From NCBI RefSeq assembly GCF_030929505.1, contig NZ_JAVFVV010000035.1, positions 1 to 32,110 of the forward strand: 32,110 bases of DNA, written 5' to 3'. The translations under genes were made by a program, and so were the position numbers. This stretch comes from Mesorhizobium sp. LHD-90 (GTDB lineage: Bacteria > Pseudomonadota > Alphaproteobacteria > Rhizobiales > Rhizobiaceae). A model generated the notes under the pieces. The model was not told where the DNA came from and did not search any database. It saw only the letters and a list, made by a program, of their open reading frames with translations. Positions 17,201-24,612 of this stretch are shown here, in pieces; position 1 is the stretch's first letter, and the number at the start of each line of letters is the position of its first letter.

Positions 17201-17369
17201 CTCCGGGGCAGGGTCGGGTGCGCGTCAGGCCATCGGCTTTGGGACGTTCTTCGGCACGGTAGTGGGCACGACGCTGACCCTCTTCTTCGTGCCGGTCTTC
17301 TTCGTGCTGATCGCCCGCCTCTTCTCGCGCGGCAAGGCAAAGCAGGCCGACACGGTCGAAGCCGCCTGA
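14214..17369 (+). CDS. RND multidrug efflux permease (AcrB/MexB, HAE1 type)
   Basis: This 1051-residue inner-membrane proton antiporter has the usual two-fold layout, with a transmembrane helix at each half start (SRFFIDRPIFAWVIAIIIMGLG at the N-terminus), two large periplasmic loops and twelve membrane helices. The proton-relay aspartates are intact in GLLVDDAIVVVENVERLM (D407, D408) and the partner lysine in LTGKNGIMIVEF (K944). It exports hydrophobic drugs, detergents or plant compounds in complex with the upstream adaptor. No outer-membrane factor gene follows, so the channel must come from elsewhere. A strong hairpin lies just after the stop. Confidence 0.96.
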   Translation: MSRFFIDRPIFAWVIAIIIMGLGVLSIMRLAISQYPTIAGPSVVIGATYPGASAETVADTVVQNIEKEMTGLDGLRYIESSTTSTGLATITLTFALGTDPDIAQVQVQNKLAIAQSSLPESVTRQGVTVEKSATGFLMVISLVSDDGARSDIDLADYLNSYMVEPISRLQGVGKVQVFGSEYAMRIWLDPQKLKYYDLSPGVVTAAISAQNAQISAGSFGAMPAPDGQLLNATITAQSLLRTPEDFERIVLRTDTDGGMVLLRDVARAELGTENYEITSFYNGKPSSGMAIQLASGANALETAELVKAKVDELAQNLPAGVSYVIPYDTTPFVLISIEAVVHTLLEAIGLVFLVMLVFLHNFRATLIPTLAVPVVLLGTFGVMAALGFSINTLTMLAMVLAIGLLVDDAIVVVENVERLMRDEGLDPVEATRRSMDEISGALIGIGIVISAVFVPMAFFGGSTGEMYKQFAVTIVSAMMLSVLIALIFTPALCATMLKPHSHEPPRTMFGRAGATFSGWFEKHFGGLTRAYTGGVRRVTGGPLRMLAVFGLVLVGMAAMYQRLPTSFLPDEDQGVLLTIIQLPSGATAQQTEEVIQEVEQYFLTAEEKNVASVFSVRGFSFAGQGQNMGMMFVKLKDWSERPDAEDSAQAIAARAFPPLMGGIREAIVVPIVPPPVMELGNSSGFVGFLQAAGGQSHEELLAARNQILGMAAEDPRLAAVRPSGVEDASQFRLNIDWAKAGAVGVTAADVGTFLNTVWSGAYINDFLYEGRVKRVYVQGEPRARTAPEDLALWRVQNANGDFVDFSTFATQQWAFGPQQVTRYDALPAMKIEGSPADGFSSGDALAAMEELAARLPPGFQLQWTGMSLEEKEAGAGAMILYALALATVFLCLAALYESWTIPMSVLLAMPVGILGALIGAWIGGQTNGVYFQVGLLTVIGLTGKNGIMIVEFARERMASLGESALDAVRKAAELRFRPILMTSLAFGLGVLPLVLSSGAGSGARQAIGFGTFFGTVVGTTLTLFFVPVFFVLIARLFSRGKAKQADTVEAA

Positions 17370-17383
17370 CGACGCAATCTCAT

Positions 17384-17414
17384 CCCGACCGGCCACTGCT
17401 CCATACCGGTCGGG
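17384..17414 (+). terminator. hairpin after the RND gene, possible terminator
   Basis: CCCGACCGG (17384-17392) and CCGGTCGGG (17406-17414) form a perfect 9-bp stem with a 13-base loop, 15 bases after the pump stop. No T tract follows, so it may act as a 3' stabiliser rather than a complete intrinsic terminator. Confidence 0.5.
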
Positions 17415-17746
17415 GAATCTTCACCCCCCTGGATTCGGGCGTCTATTGACGATCAGCTCAACACTGCATCTGAAATTATATAGCGCCTACAATGACATAG
17501 CGGTGCCCAGTTTCATTCTGTCCGGTGCGCCATTGCCAGTTGGGTACAGCCCGGAGACATCGGTGACGGTTTGTACCTAAGACATGGGCGCCGCGGTCTC
17601 TAGCCCCGGCCGTTGCCCATTCAAAAAGGTCGCCCTTCCGAGACGTCACGGAACTGATCGCGCGCGGAGTTGCGCCGCTCCGGCGGCGCGATCCCATCCG
17701 GGCCTGCGCGGCCTGTCGTGGAGGAAACTGGTGGCCCGTGACTTTC
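17415..17746. other. 332-bp gap without a convincing gene
   Basis: This gap lies between the RND hairpin and the convergent MarR gene. It contains the partial copy of the tRNA-Arg end. A minus-strand frame (17775 to 17476) ends in PNWQWRTGQNETGH and could be a gene fragment, but its first part overlaps the MarR gene and its codon use is weak. I assign no gene here. Confidence 0.5.
17515..17532 (+). other. candidate attachment site copy (attR-like)
   Basis: This stretch matches the last 18 bases of the tRNA-Arg gene in the same orientation, with two mismatches, and includes an intact GGTGCGCCA. Together with the tRNA end it brackets exactly the TetR-adaptor-RND module. The mismatches and the absence of an integrase keep this tentative. 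Confidence 0.4.
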
Positions 17747-18322
17747 TCAGGCGGCCGCCTGCTGGTGCTCGACACAGATCGCGCGGCTGTCGGCGTCGGA
17801 AAGCGATTCGCCCAGCAGCGCGCAGCGATGTGGCAAAGGATCAGTTCCTTCGTCCCCGTGGCGGAAATGTCGGCAAGTATGGCAGGCGCCGAATGCGCGC
17901 CCGCCGTTACGGGCGATCATGGCATGAAGCGCACTCCGCAGGCTCTCGACCAGGAGAGCGAGGTCTTCCGTGCCGGCGGTTGCAAGGCCGCTTGCGAGCG
18001 CCAGTATCGGATCGTCGCCGAGGGTGCGCTGACCAAATGGGGTCAGCCCCAATACGACGGAGCGTCGATCACGGACGCTAGCCTGACGTGTGACATACCC
18101 CTTCTTCTCCAACATGATCAGCGTTTGCGAGACGGTGCCGCGGGTCGAGCCCAGATACTCGGCGAGCGCCGCCGGCGTTCGAGAGAAGCGATTGGCGCGA
18201 GCGACGAACCGCAAGGCCTCCCATTGCGCCGGATTAAGACCGCCCGCCTCGCCATGGCGGGCCAGGCGATCGAGACGATCGATGAGGTGTGCCGCCTCGA
18301 CGGCGGCCAGCGGGAGAGACAT
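17747..18322 (-). CDS. MarR family regulator with four-cysteine C-terminal tail
   Basis: The 191-residue protein has a MarR winged helix: LNPAQWEALRFVARANRFS, recognition region TPAALAEYLGSTRGTVSQTLIMLEKKGYV and the wing DRRSVVLGLTPFG (about residues 29-98). The extra C-terminal tail carries C147 and C150 (CHTC), C167 and C183, spaced CX2C-X16-C-X15-C, which could hold zinc or an iron-sulfur cluster and make this a redox or metal sensor. It is divergent from an exported protein and a redoxin. A 19-bp operator-like repeat begins 3 bases upstream of its ATG, suggesting autorepression. Confidence 0.9.
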   Translation of the reverse strand: MSLPLAAVEAAHLIDRLDRLARHGEAGGLNPAQWEALRFVARANRFSRTPAALAEYLGSTRGTVSQTLIMLEKKGYVTRQASVRDRRSVVLGLTPFGQRTLGDDPILALASGLATAGTEDLALLVESLRSALHAMIARNGGRAFGACHTCRHFRHGDEGTDPLPHRCALLGESLSDADSRAICVEHQQAAA

Positions 18323-18324
18323 GA

Positions 18325-18392
18325 TAGCGACTCGATATTATTCTTGACGAGCATCCCTGGATGTTGATTATAGTAGCGTCTCGCTATTATTC
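18325..18392. promoter_or_regulatory. paired MarR operator-like repeats in the divergent promoter
   Basis: Two direct copies of a 19-bp sequence lie at 18325-18343 and 18374-18392 and match at 17 of 19 positions. The second contains the dyad TAGCG-TCT-CGCTA. Between them are TTGACG (18344-18349) and TATAGT (18369-18374), a possible plus-strand promoter with 19-bp spacing whose -10 touches the second copy. One copy sits against each gene, a typical layout for a MarR repressor controlling itself and its divergent partner. Confidence 0.7.
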
Positions 18393-18413
18393 AATGCCGG
18401 TCCGGAGACCATC

Positions 18414-19139
18414 ATGCGCTTCATTTCGACCATAGCGGCCGCCGCGGCCTTGAGCCTTTCGTCGGGTTCCGGGGGCGCCCACGAGATCGCCGCCGAGCCG
18501 GACCCCGCCGTGCCCCCGGCTTTCGATATCGTGCACGCCGCCGCCACGACGGACGGACGGCTTGCTACCTTCAGCATGGAGGTGACGGGCACCGCCGGCT
18601 CGCAGAAACCCGAGAGCGCCGGCGAACTGCAAGGTTCCAGGGTCGATGCCTATGTATGGCCGACGAAGCTCGATCCGTCCGCCGTGGGGTTTGCCGAAGG
18701 GTCGGGCATGCTGGCGCTTGCCATCACGGCGCACCCCGACTTCGACGACACGCCGCTTTTCGATGAGAACGGCGACGGCGATCCCGGCAATGACGGAGCC
18801 GGCTGGCACTCGCACTGGGTCGTCCTGGTCGAGGACGCGGCCTGCGGCGGCGGGCTGAAGGTTCGCGACGTCTCGCCCGGCCAGGATCTCCTGCCGGCGA
18901 CTGCCCCCGGCCTGCCCATCGCCCTCGACAGCCCCGGAATGAGCCCCCTCATCAAGGGCGCCGCCGTCCGGATCACGGTTCCAGTCAAGGGCGCGGAAAA
19001 TATCAGCTTCGATGCGGTTGCCGCCTCGCTGCAGGTCCATCGGCAGGGGCAGGCGCCGCTGCTTTGCGTCACCGGCACCTACAAGGTCGCGTCCGGAAAT
19101 CTGTCGTTGCCGGGAGTCGTCACGAAGAAATCCCCTTAG
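18414..19139 (+). CDS. exported protein of unknown function with an EF-hand-like loop
   Basis: The 241-residue protein starts with a probable signal peptide (MRFISTIAAAAALSLSSGSGGAHE) and has no membrane helix afterwards, so it is likely periplasmic. A DENGDGDPGNDG loop around residue 120, followed by GWHSHWVVL, resembles a calcium-binding EF-hand/dockerin-type loop with nearby histidines. Two cysteines occur in the mature part, one after this loop and one near the C-terminus. I do not recognise the family. It is the first gene under the MarR-controlled promoter and is followed closely by a redoxin, so an oxidative or metal-stress role is plausible but unproven. Confidence 0.75.
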   Translation: MRFISTIAAAAALSLSSGSGGAHEIAAEPDPAVPPAFDIVHAAATTDGRLATFSMEVTGTAGSQKPESAGELQGSRVDAYVWPTKLDPSAVGFAEGSGMLALAITAHPDFDDTPLFDENGDGDPGNDGAGWHSHWVVLVEDAACGGGLKVRDVSPGQDLLPATAPGLPIALDSPGMSPLIKGAAVRITVPVKGAENISFDAVAASLQVHRQGQAPLLCVTGTYKVASGNLSLPGVVTKKSP

Positions 19140-19140
19140 G

Positions 19141-19203
19141 ATGTCGACGACCGCCGCGCACTTCCAGACGGTCGCCGTTGCCAATGACTGGTGCAAAACA
19201 TGA
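19141..19203 (+). CDS. possible 20-codon bridging mini-ORF
   Basis: An ATG one base after the stop of the exported-protein gene opens 20 codons (MSTTAAHFQTVAVANDWCKT) and its TGA overlaps the redoxin ATG as ATGA. This arrangement would pass ribosomes from one gene to the next. It may be chance; no ribosome binding site of its own is evident beyond termination-reinitiation. Confidence 0.3.
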   Translation: MSTTAAHFQTVAVANDWCKT

Positions 19204-19676
19204 AGCTCGACCCCGTCGTCGCCCCAGAGATCGCCGTCAGTCGCTGGTTCAACAGCTCGGTCCCGTTAAGCCTGGCAGCCTTGCGGGGCCGCCCGGTGCT
19301 GCTCCACGCCTTCCAGATGCTCTGCCCTGGCTGCGTCGCCCACGGCACGCCGCAGGCCGAGAAGGCGCATCGGCTGTTCCGCGACAGCGATTTGCAGGTC
19401 ATCGGCTTGCACACCGTTTTCGAGCACCATGCGGCGATGACGCCGGTCGCCCTGGAGGCTTTCATCCACGAGTACCGACTGACCATGCCAATCGGCGTTG
19501 ACGACCCTGATTCGGGTATGCGGATTCCCGTCACCATGGGGCGCTATCAAATGCGGGGGACGCCAACCTCGATCCTGATCGGCCGTGACGGCGCCGTTCT
19601 TCATCATGGCTTTGGCCAGGAAGACGATATGGCGCTTGGGGCGCGGTTGGCTGCGGCGATCAGCGGTTACCCATGA
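19200..19676 (+). CDS. redoxin (thioredoxin-fold) protein with CPGC motif
   Basis: The 158-residue cytoplasmic protein has a thioredoxin-like fold: LRGRPVLLHAFQMLCPGCVAHG with the CPGC redox motif near residue 43, LQVIGLHTVFEHH, and the cis-proline segment MRGTPTSILIGRDGAVLHHGFG. It resembles AhpC/TSA or TlpA-type redoxins that reduce peroxides or disulfides. No signal peptide is visible. The ATG at 19200 overlaps the stop of the 20-codon mini-ORF; a GTG at 19191 is the alternative. It lies in the MarR-controlled pair with the exported protein. Confidence 0.88.
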   Translation: MKLDPVVAPEIAVSRWFNSSVPLSLAALRGRPVLLHAFQMLCPGCVAHGTPQAEKAHRLFRDSDLQVIGLHTVFEHHAAMTPVALEAFIHEYRLTMPIGVDDPDSGMRIPVTMGRYQMRGTPTSILIGRDGAVLHHGFGQEDDMALGARLAAAISGYP

Positions 19677-19781
19677 CGGCGCCTTCCGGGCCTATGCTCG
19701 CGGTGAAGGTTCCTGGCCGGCGCCCGTCCTGCGGCGAGGTGGAGTGTGGGCCGCCGCTCTCGGCAATCGTCGGCCTAGGCC

Positions 19782-20543
19782 TCAGATCGACGTGTAGCCC
19801 GCGTCGGCCGAGACGATGCTGCCGGTCATCAGGCTCGATGCGTCGGATGCCAGGAACAGCACCACCGAAGCAATCTCCTCTGGTTTGCCGAACCGTTTCA
19901 TCGGGGTGAGGTCGATCCAGCGGTCGGCCATGCTGTTGCCCTTTCCCACGCCAGCGAGCAGCGGCGTCTCGATATAGGTCGGCGCGACCGCGTTGACGCG
20001 CACGCCGCGCAGCGCCCATTCCACCGCCAGCGACCGCGTCAGATGATGCACGCCCGCCTTCGACGCATTGTAGTGGCACTGCGGCTGCGGCGTGTTGACG
20101 ATGTCGGCCGACATCGAGCCGATGTTGATGATCGAGCCCTTGCCGGCGCGGAGCATTTTTCGACCGAAGGCGCGGCAGGTCTTGAACACGCCCGTCAGGT
20201 TGATGCCGATCACGCGTTCCCATTCGTCGTCGGAGACGTCTTCCGCCGGTGTGTTGCACGCAATCCCGGCATTGCACACCAGCACGTCGAGCGGCGGCAG
20301 CGCGTCGGCGAGCGCGTTGAGCGGCTCTGTCCGGGTCACGTCGAGCTGACGCCACTCGGCCTGCAGCCCGCGGGCGGCGATCCGCTGCGCCGAGGCTTCG
20401 GCACGCGCCGGATCGAGATCGGTGACGATGACGCGTGCCCCCGCCTCGGCAATCGCGGTGGCGCAGGCTTCGCCGATCCCCTGGCCCGCGCCCGTGACCA
20501 GCGCGAGACGGCCGGTCAACTCGAACTGAGACATGTATGACAT
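19782..20543 (-). CDS. SDR family oxidoreductase (sugar/polyol dehydrogenase-like)
   Basis: The 253-residue classical short-chain dehydrogenase has the cofactor motif TGAGQGIG (residues 17-24), D42 region TDLDPARAE suggesting NAD(H) preference, CNAGIA, catalytic serine in NIGSMSA, and Y158-K162 in YNASK. The C-terminus SADAGYTSI is typical. GGGAGG 6 bases before ATG 20543 fixes the start. It is divergent from the sugar kinase locus, so it probably oxidises a polyol or sugar to the keto form used by the kinase. Substrate cannot be told from sequence. Confidence 0.92.
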   Translation of the reverse strand: MSYMSQFELTGRLALVTGAGQGIGEACATAIAEAGARVIVTDLDPARAEASAQRIAARGLQAEWRQLDVTRTEPLNALADALPPLDVLVCNAGIACNTPAEDVSDDEWERVIGINLTGVFKTCRAFGRKMLRAGKGSIINIGSMSADIVNTPQPQCHYNASKAGVHHLTRSLAVEWALRGVRVNAVAPTYIETPLLAGVGKGNSMADRWIDLTPMKRFGKPEEIASVVLFLASDASSLMTGSIVSADAGYTSI

Positions 20544-20902
20544 TCGATTCCTCCCTTTCGTGTGCCCGGGCGAACCCGGCGATCACGTCGGGATACCATG
20601 CGGAACGCTGCTGTCGAAAGCCCATAGAGGCTCGACCTTGATTGTTAGTAGCACTAGCATTTCGGCTTGATGTCGATCAAGCTGGCCGCACGAAAGGCGC
20701 TTGCTTGTTCACGGACGGAGCGCTTCGGTTCACTTCGATCGACACTCATGTGACTAAAAATAAGCTAAATCAATATGTTGACTGGAATTAGCGGCGACAG
20801 AGGGGCTTTCTGGGCAGGATGGAACGAGCGCTTGCCTGAACTAGTAAATCTATATTATGAGGGTTTGTCGCCCATAGAGCGGCACGCGTGCAGTGCGGAG
20901 GA
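20544..20902. promoter_or_regulatory. divergent regulatory region of the sugar locus
   Basis: The 359-bp gap is AT-richer in its right half. It contains TTAGTAGCACTAGCAT (20645-20660), upstream of the SDR gene, and CTAGTAAATCTATATT (20841-20856), upstream of the aldehyde dehydrogenase. Both resemble CTAGTAAAGCTAGATC at 26397-26412 in front of the ABC transporter. TATATT (20851-20856) within the second site is a possible -10. These are candidate operators for the RpiR regulator encoded in the locus. Confidence 0.5.
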
Positions 20903-22375
20903 ATGCCGGCCTTGATACAAGACCTTGCCGAAAAACTCTTCATAGACGGCGAGTGGCGCCGCGGCGAGGGCGAGCGGATCCCGGTCCAGAATCCCGCAAC
21001 CGGCGAGGTGCTGGGCCACGTCGCCGCGGCGACGCCGGCCGAGATCGACGTGGCGGTCGCCGCAGCGCGAAAGGCGTTCAAGATCTGGTCGCGCCTTGCT
21101 CCGGTCGAGCGCTCGAAGGCACTGCATCGTCTGGGCGACGCCGTCTCCGCCGAGGCGGACGCCATGGCCCGCACCATGACGCTGGAGCAGGGCAAGCCGC
21201 TCAACGAAGCCAAGGGCGAGATCCTGAAGCTGGCGGAAGCCTGCCATTTCTACGCCGAGGAGGCGGTGCGTATCCATGGCGAGATCGTGCCGAACACGAC
21301 CACCGACATCGACAGCCTTGTCGTGCGCGAGCCGATCGGCGTGGTCGGGGCCATCACCCCGTGGAACTATCCGGCCGAGCTGATCGGCTGGAAGCTGTGC
21401 GGCGCGCTCGCCGCCGGCTGTACCATCGTGATCAAGCCGGCGGAGCTGACCCCATTCACCGCGCTCGCCATCGCAAGGATGGCTGAGAAGGCAAAGATTC
21501 CGGCAGGCGTGGTCAACGTCGTGACCGGGCCGGGCTCGAAGGTCGGGCAGGCACTGGTCGAACATCCCGGCGTCGACAAGATCGCCTTCACCGGATCGAG
21601 CGCGGTCGGCCTGCGCATCCAGCAGTCGTGCCCGACCATCAAGCGGCTGTCGCTGGAACTCGGCGGCAACTGCCCGCTGATCGTCACGGCCTCCGCCGAT
21701 CTCGGCGCGGCGGTCAAGGGAGCGGTGCGGCGCTCGTTCCGCAACATGGGCCAGATCTGCATCGCCATAAACCGCATCTACGTCGCCCGGCCGATCGCCG
21801 CCGAGTTCGTGAAACGCCTGGGCGAGGCGGCCGACGGGCTGGTGATCGCCAACGGCATCGACAAGCCGGACGCCGATGTCGGCGCCATGGCCTCGGCCGA
21901 GCCGCTCGCCAAGACCAAGGAGCATCTGGCCGACGCGCTCGCCAAGGGCGCGAAGCTGGTCGCCGGCGGTGCCTCGCCCGAGGGCGAGGCGTTTGCGCGC
22001 GGGCACTTCTTCCGCCCGACAGTGGTTTCCGACTGCACCCACGCCATGAAGGTGATGACCGAGGAGACTTTTGGGCCGCTGGTCGGCGTCATGGTTTTCG
22101 ATGGCCTCGACGAGGCGATCGAGCTTGCCAACGACACGCCCTACGGCCTCGCATCCTACGTCTACGCGAAGGATATGGACGAGATCCGCTATCTGTCGGG
22201 GCGGCTCGACTACGGCAATGTCGCCGTCAACAATGTCGATGCCGGCATCATGAACGCGCCCTATGGCGGTCGCAAGCAGAGCGGCGTCGGCTACGAGCAC
22301 GGCCGCGAGGGCATGCTCGAGTACCTCAACTTCAAGCACGTCCGTATCCGCTACGACGAGCCGAAGGGGAGGTAG
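20903..22375 (+). CDS. NAD(P)-dependent aldehyde dehydrogenase
   Basis: The 490-residue protein is a standard single-domain aldehyde dehydrogenase of the succinate-semialdehyde/glycolaldehyde dehydrogenase type. TPWNYPAE, the glutamate E252 in LELGGNCP, the nucleophile C286 in GQICIAINR and EETFGP are all present. The start is uncertain: GGAGGA directly abuts ATG 20903 and fits better a TTG at 20912; a GTG at 20888 is also in frame. It is the first gene of the plus-strand sugar operon; in a pathway that makes glycolaldehyde, oxidation to glycolate would fit. Confidence 0.92.
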   Translation: MPALIQDLAEKLFIDGEWRRGEGERIPVQNPATGEVLGHVAAATPAEIDVAVAAARKAFKIWSRLAPVERSKALHRLGDAVSAEADAMARTMTLEQGKPLNEAKGEILKLAEACHFYAEEAVRIHGEIVPNTTTDIDSLVVREPIGVVGAITPWNYPAELIGWKLCGALAAGCTIVIKPAELTPFTALAIARMAEKAKIPAGVVNVVTGPGSKVGQALVEHPGVDKIAFTGSSAVGLRIQQSCPTIKRLSLELGGNCPLIVTASADLGAAVKGAVRRSFRNMGQICIAINRIYVARPIAAEFVKRLGEAADGLVIANGIDKPDADVGAMASAEPLAKTKEHLADALAKGAKLVAGGASPEGEAFARGHFFRPTVVSDCTHAMKVMTEETFGPLVGVMVFDGLDEAIELANDTPYGLASYVYAKDMDEIRYLSGRLDYGNVAVNNVDAGIMNAPYGGRKQSGVGYEHGREGMLEYLNFKHVRIRYDEPKGR

Positions 22376-22377
22376 GT

Positions 22378-23898
22378 TTGACCCAAGGCCTTCTCGGCAT
22401 CGACATCGGCACGTCCGGCTGCAAGGCCCTGCTGATCGACGCGGACGGCGCCGTGCTGGCCAGCCGGACGGAAACCTATGCCCTGTCGCAACCTCACCCG
22501 GGATGGACCGAGCAGGCTCCCCAGCTTTGGATCGACGGCGCGCGCGCCGCGGTCGCCGGCGTGCTGGCGCTGCGGCCCGACGTCGAGATCGCGGCCATCG
22601 GCCTTTCCGGCCAGATGCACGGCCTGACTCCGCTCGACGCCGGGCATCGGGTGCTGCGTCCTGCGATCCTGTGGAACGACCAGCGCAACGGCGCCGAATG
22701 CGCCGACATCACGACGCGCGCCGGCGGTATCGAAGGGCTGCTCCGGCACACCAACAACCGCATGCTGGTGGGCTATACCGGCGGCAAGATTCTTTGGATG
22801 CGCAACCACGAGCCGGAGCTGTTCAGCCGGCTGCGCCATGTGCTCAACCCCAAGGACTATCTGCGCTTCGTGCTCACCGGCGAGCTGGCGACCGAGGTCT
22901 CGGACGCATCCGGCACCGGGCTGTTCGACACGCGCCGCCGAGCCTGGGCGACGGGCCTGCTCGACCTCTTGGAGATCGATCCGGCTGTCCTGCCGCCCTG
23001 CCATGAATCGCATGTGGTGAGCGGCCGGGTGAGCCGGTCGGGAGCGGAGCTTTTCGGCCTGGAGGCCGGCATCCCGGTGGTCGGCGGCGGCGGCGACAGC
23101 GTCATCCAGACGATCGGCTCGGGCGTGATCGCGCCAGGCGAGCTGCAGACCACCATCGGCACGGCCGGCATCGTCGCGGCCGCGCTCGACAAGCCGGTCG
23201 AAAATCCCGACGGCCGGCTGCAGGTCTTCTGCAACGTCGCGCCTGACAAGTGGCACTGCATGGGCGTATCGCTGAATGCCGGCGGGGCGATCGAATGGCT
23301 GCGCGCGCTGCTGGCCGGCTTCGCCGGCGGTGTGGCGCCGACGGCTGAGCGGATCGCGGCACTGGCCGCGCAGGCGCCGGTCGGCGCGCGCGGGCTGCTG
23401 TTCCTGCCCTACCTCAACGGCGAGCGCTGCCCCCATCCGGACCCGTCCGCACGCGGCGGATTCGTCGGGCTTACGGCGCGTCAAGGCGCGGCGGACATGG
23501 CACGAAGCGTCATGGAGGGCGTGGCTTTCTCGCTCTACGACATCTTTGCGCTAATGCGGCAGGTCGATATCGGCGGCCAGGTGATCAAGGCGTCCGGCGG
23601 CGGCGCGCGCTCGGCGCTGTGGCGGCAGATGCAGGCCGACCTGTTCGGCTGCGAGGTGGTCACGACCGAAGGCGCGGCGGAAGGCGGGGCCTTCGGAGCG
23701 GCTCTGGTCGCGGGCGTCGGCGTGGGTGTCTGGCCAAGCGCGGAAGAGGCCGCGAAGGCCTGCCGCCCGGTGACGCGGGAGGTGCCCGACGCGGCCGCAG
23801 GGGACGCCATGCGATCCGCCTTCGAGGTCTATCGCGGCCTCTACGATGCTCTTTCTCCGAGCTTCGCCGCGATCGGCGAAGCCCGCCTGGACCGCTAG
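22378..23898 (+). CDS. xylB: xylulokinase-like FGGY carbohydrate kinase
   Basis: The 506-residue FGGY kinase transfers phosphate from ATP to a ketose such as D-xylulose. Motifs: phosphate-binding GIDIGTSGCKALLID at the N-terminus, GLSGQMHGLTPLD, AILWNDQRNGAEC, the catalytic aspartate D240 in GGGGDSVIQTIGSG, and the adenosine motif KASGGGARSALWRQMQAD. GQMHG and WND are typical of XylB. The start is a TTG two bases after the upstream stop, preceded by GGGGAGG. Substrate and phosphorylation position (1 or 5) are not certain; a related pentulose is possible. Confidence 0.9.
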   Translation: MTQGLLGIDIGTSGCKALLIDADGAVLASRTETYALSQPHPGWTEQAPQLWIDGARAAVAGVLALRPDVEIAAIGLSGQMHGLTPLDAGHRVLRPAILWNDQRNGAECADITTRAGGIEGLLRHTNNRMLVGYTGGKILWMRNHEPELFSRLRHVLNPKDYLRFVLTGELATEVSDASGTGLFDTRRRAWATGLLDLLEIDPAVLPPCHESHVVSGRVSRSGAELFGLEAGIPVVGGGGDSVIQTIGSGVIAPGELQTTIGTAGIVAAALDKPVENPDGRLQVFCNVAPDKWHCMGVSLNAGGAIEWLRALLAGFAGGVAPTAERIAALAAQAPVGARGLLFLPYLNGERCPHPDPSARGGFVGLTARQGAADMARSVMEGVAFSLYDIFALMRQVDIGGQVIKASGGGARSALWRQMQADLFGCEVVTTEGAAEGGAFGAALVAGVGVGVWPSAEEAAKACRPVTREVPDAAAGDAMRSAFEVYRGLYDALSPSFAAIGEARLDR

Positions 23899-23920
23899 AG
23901 GAAAACGGAGGCCTCACCTT

Positions 23921-24610
23921 ATGACCTTTCGAATGGGGCGCTACGAGGCGCTCGTCTTCGATCTCGACGGCACGCTGATCGACAGCGCGCCGGACATAGC
24001 GGCGTCGGTCAACCAGGTGTTGGAAAAGCGCGGCTGGCCGGTCCAGAGCGTCGCCTTCGTGGAAAAGTTCATCGGCTTCGGCCCGCGCCGGCTGCTGCTC
24101 GACTTGTTCGTGGCGCTGGATCTGCCGAGCTACGATGCGACCGTCGACGAGGCGGTGCGCGAATATCTTGCCAACTACGCGCGCTCGCCGGCGGAGCGCA
24201 CGCTGTTCTATCCGCAGGTACGCGAGGATCTGGAATTCCTGCACCGATCCGGCATCCGCATGGGCATCTGCACCAACAAGCCACAGGATCTGTCGCTCAA
24301 GGTGCTGGACATCCTCGGCATCGCGCCGCTGTTCGAGGTGGTGGTCGGCGCCGACGCTGCCCCGGCCTGCAAGCCGGACCCGGCGCATCTGCTCGCGGTT
24401 TCGGAGCGCATGAGGCTGGACGGCCTGTCCTGGGCCTATGTCGGCGACACGAAAGTCGACCAGGCCACCGCCCAGGCTGCCGATGTGCCCTTCTACGCGG
24501 TCGCCTGGGGCAGCGGCGGCGAGGTGGCCGTGGCGCCGGAATGGCGGCTTGACCGGCTGCGCGATCTCGGCGCCAACTCCGAACCCGTTCGTGTCGGGCA
24601 AGGGGGATAA
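23921..24610 (+). CDS. HAD superfamily phosphatase (phosphoglycolate phosphatase-like)
   Basis: The 229-residue hydrolase carries HAD motifs in order: FDLDGTLID with nucleophile D14 and acid/base D16, the CTNKPQ threonine motif, the KPDP lysine and VGDTKVDQ. The helical cap after motif I is of the Gph/PGP type. It may dephosphorylate 2-phosphoglycolate or a sugar phosphate made by this pathway. I start it at ATG 23921, with GGAG about 10 bases upstream, because an earlier in-frame ATG lies inside the kinase gene. The regulator follows after 2 bases. Confidence 0.9.
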   Translation: MTFRMGRYEALVFDLDGTLIDSAPDIAASVNQVLEKRGWPVQSVAFVEKFIGFGPRRLLLDLFVALDLPSYDATVDEAVREYLANYARSPAERTLFYPQVREDLEFLHRSGIRMGICTNKPQDLSLKVLDILGIAPLFEVVVGADAAPACKPDPAHLLAVSERMRLDGLSWAYVGDTKVDQATAQAADVPFYAVAWGSGGEVAVAPEWRLDRLRDLGANSEPVRVGQGG

Positions 24611-24612
24611 AA

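Noticed and set aside
17384-17414. Treating the post-RND hairpin as an inverted terminal repeat of a mobile element
   Set aside because: There is no matching copy at the other end of the module and no transposase; a 3' hairpin is the simpler reading.
17476-17775. Minus-strand 99-aa ORF after the MarR gene ending PNWQWRTGQNETGH
   Set aside because: The tail looks slightly protein-like, but the first part overlaps the MarR coding region, codon use is weak and no family is recognisable; kept only as a caveat to the attR idea.
20855-22339. 494-codon minus-strand ORF opposite the aldehyde dehydrogenase
   Set aside because: Shadow frame with the same low-information composition; the plus strand encodes an intact ALDH.
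21628-22377. Long in-frame upstream extension of the xylulokinase
   Set aside because: The extension reads the aldehyde dehydrogenase gene in the wrong frame; the kinase fold begins at the TTG at 22378.
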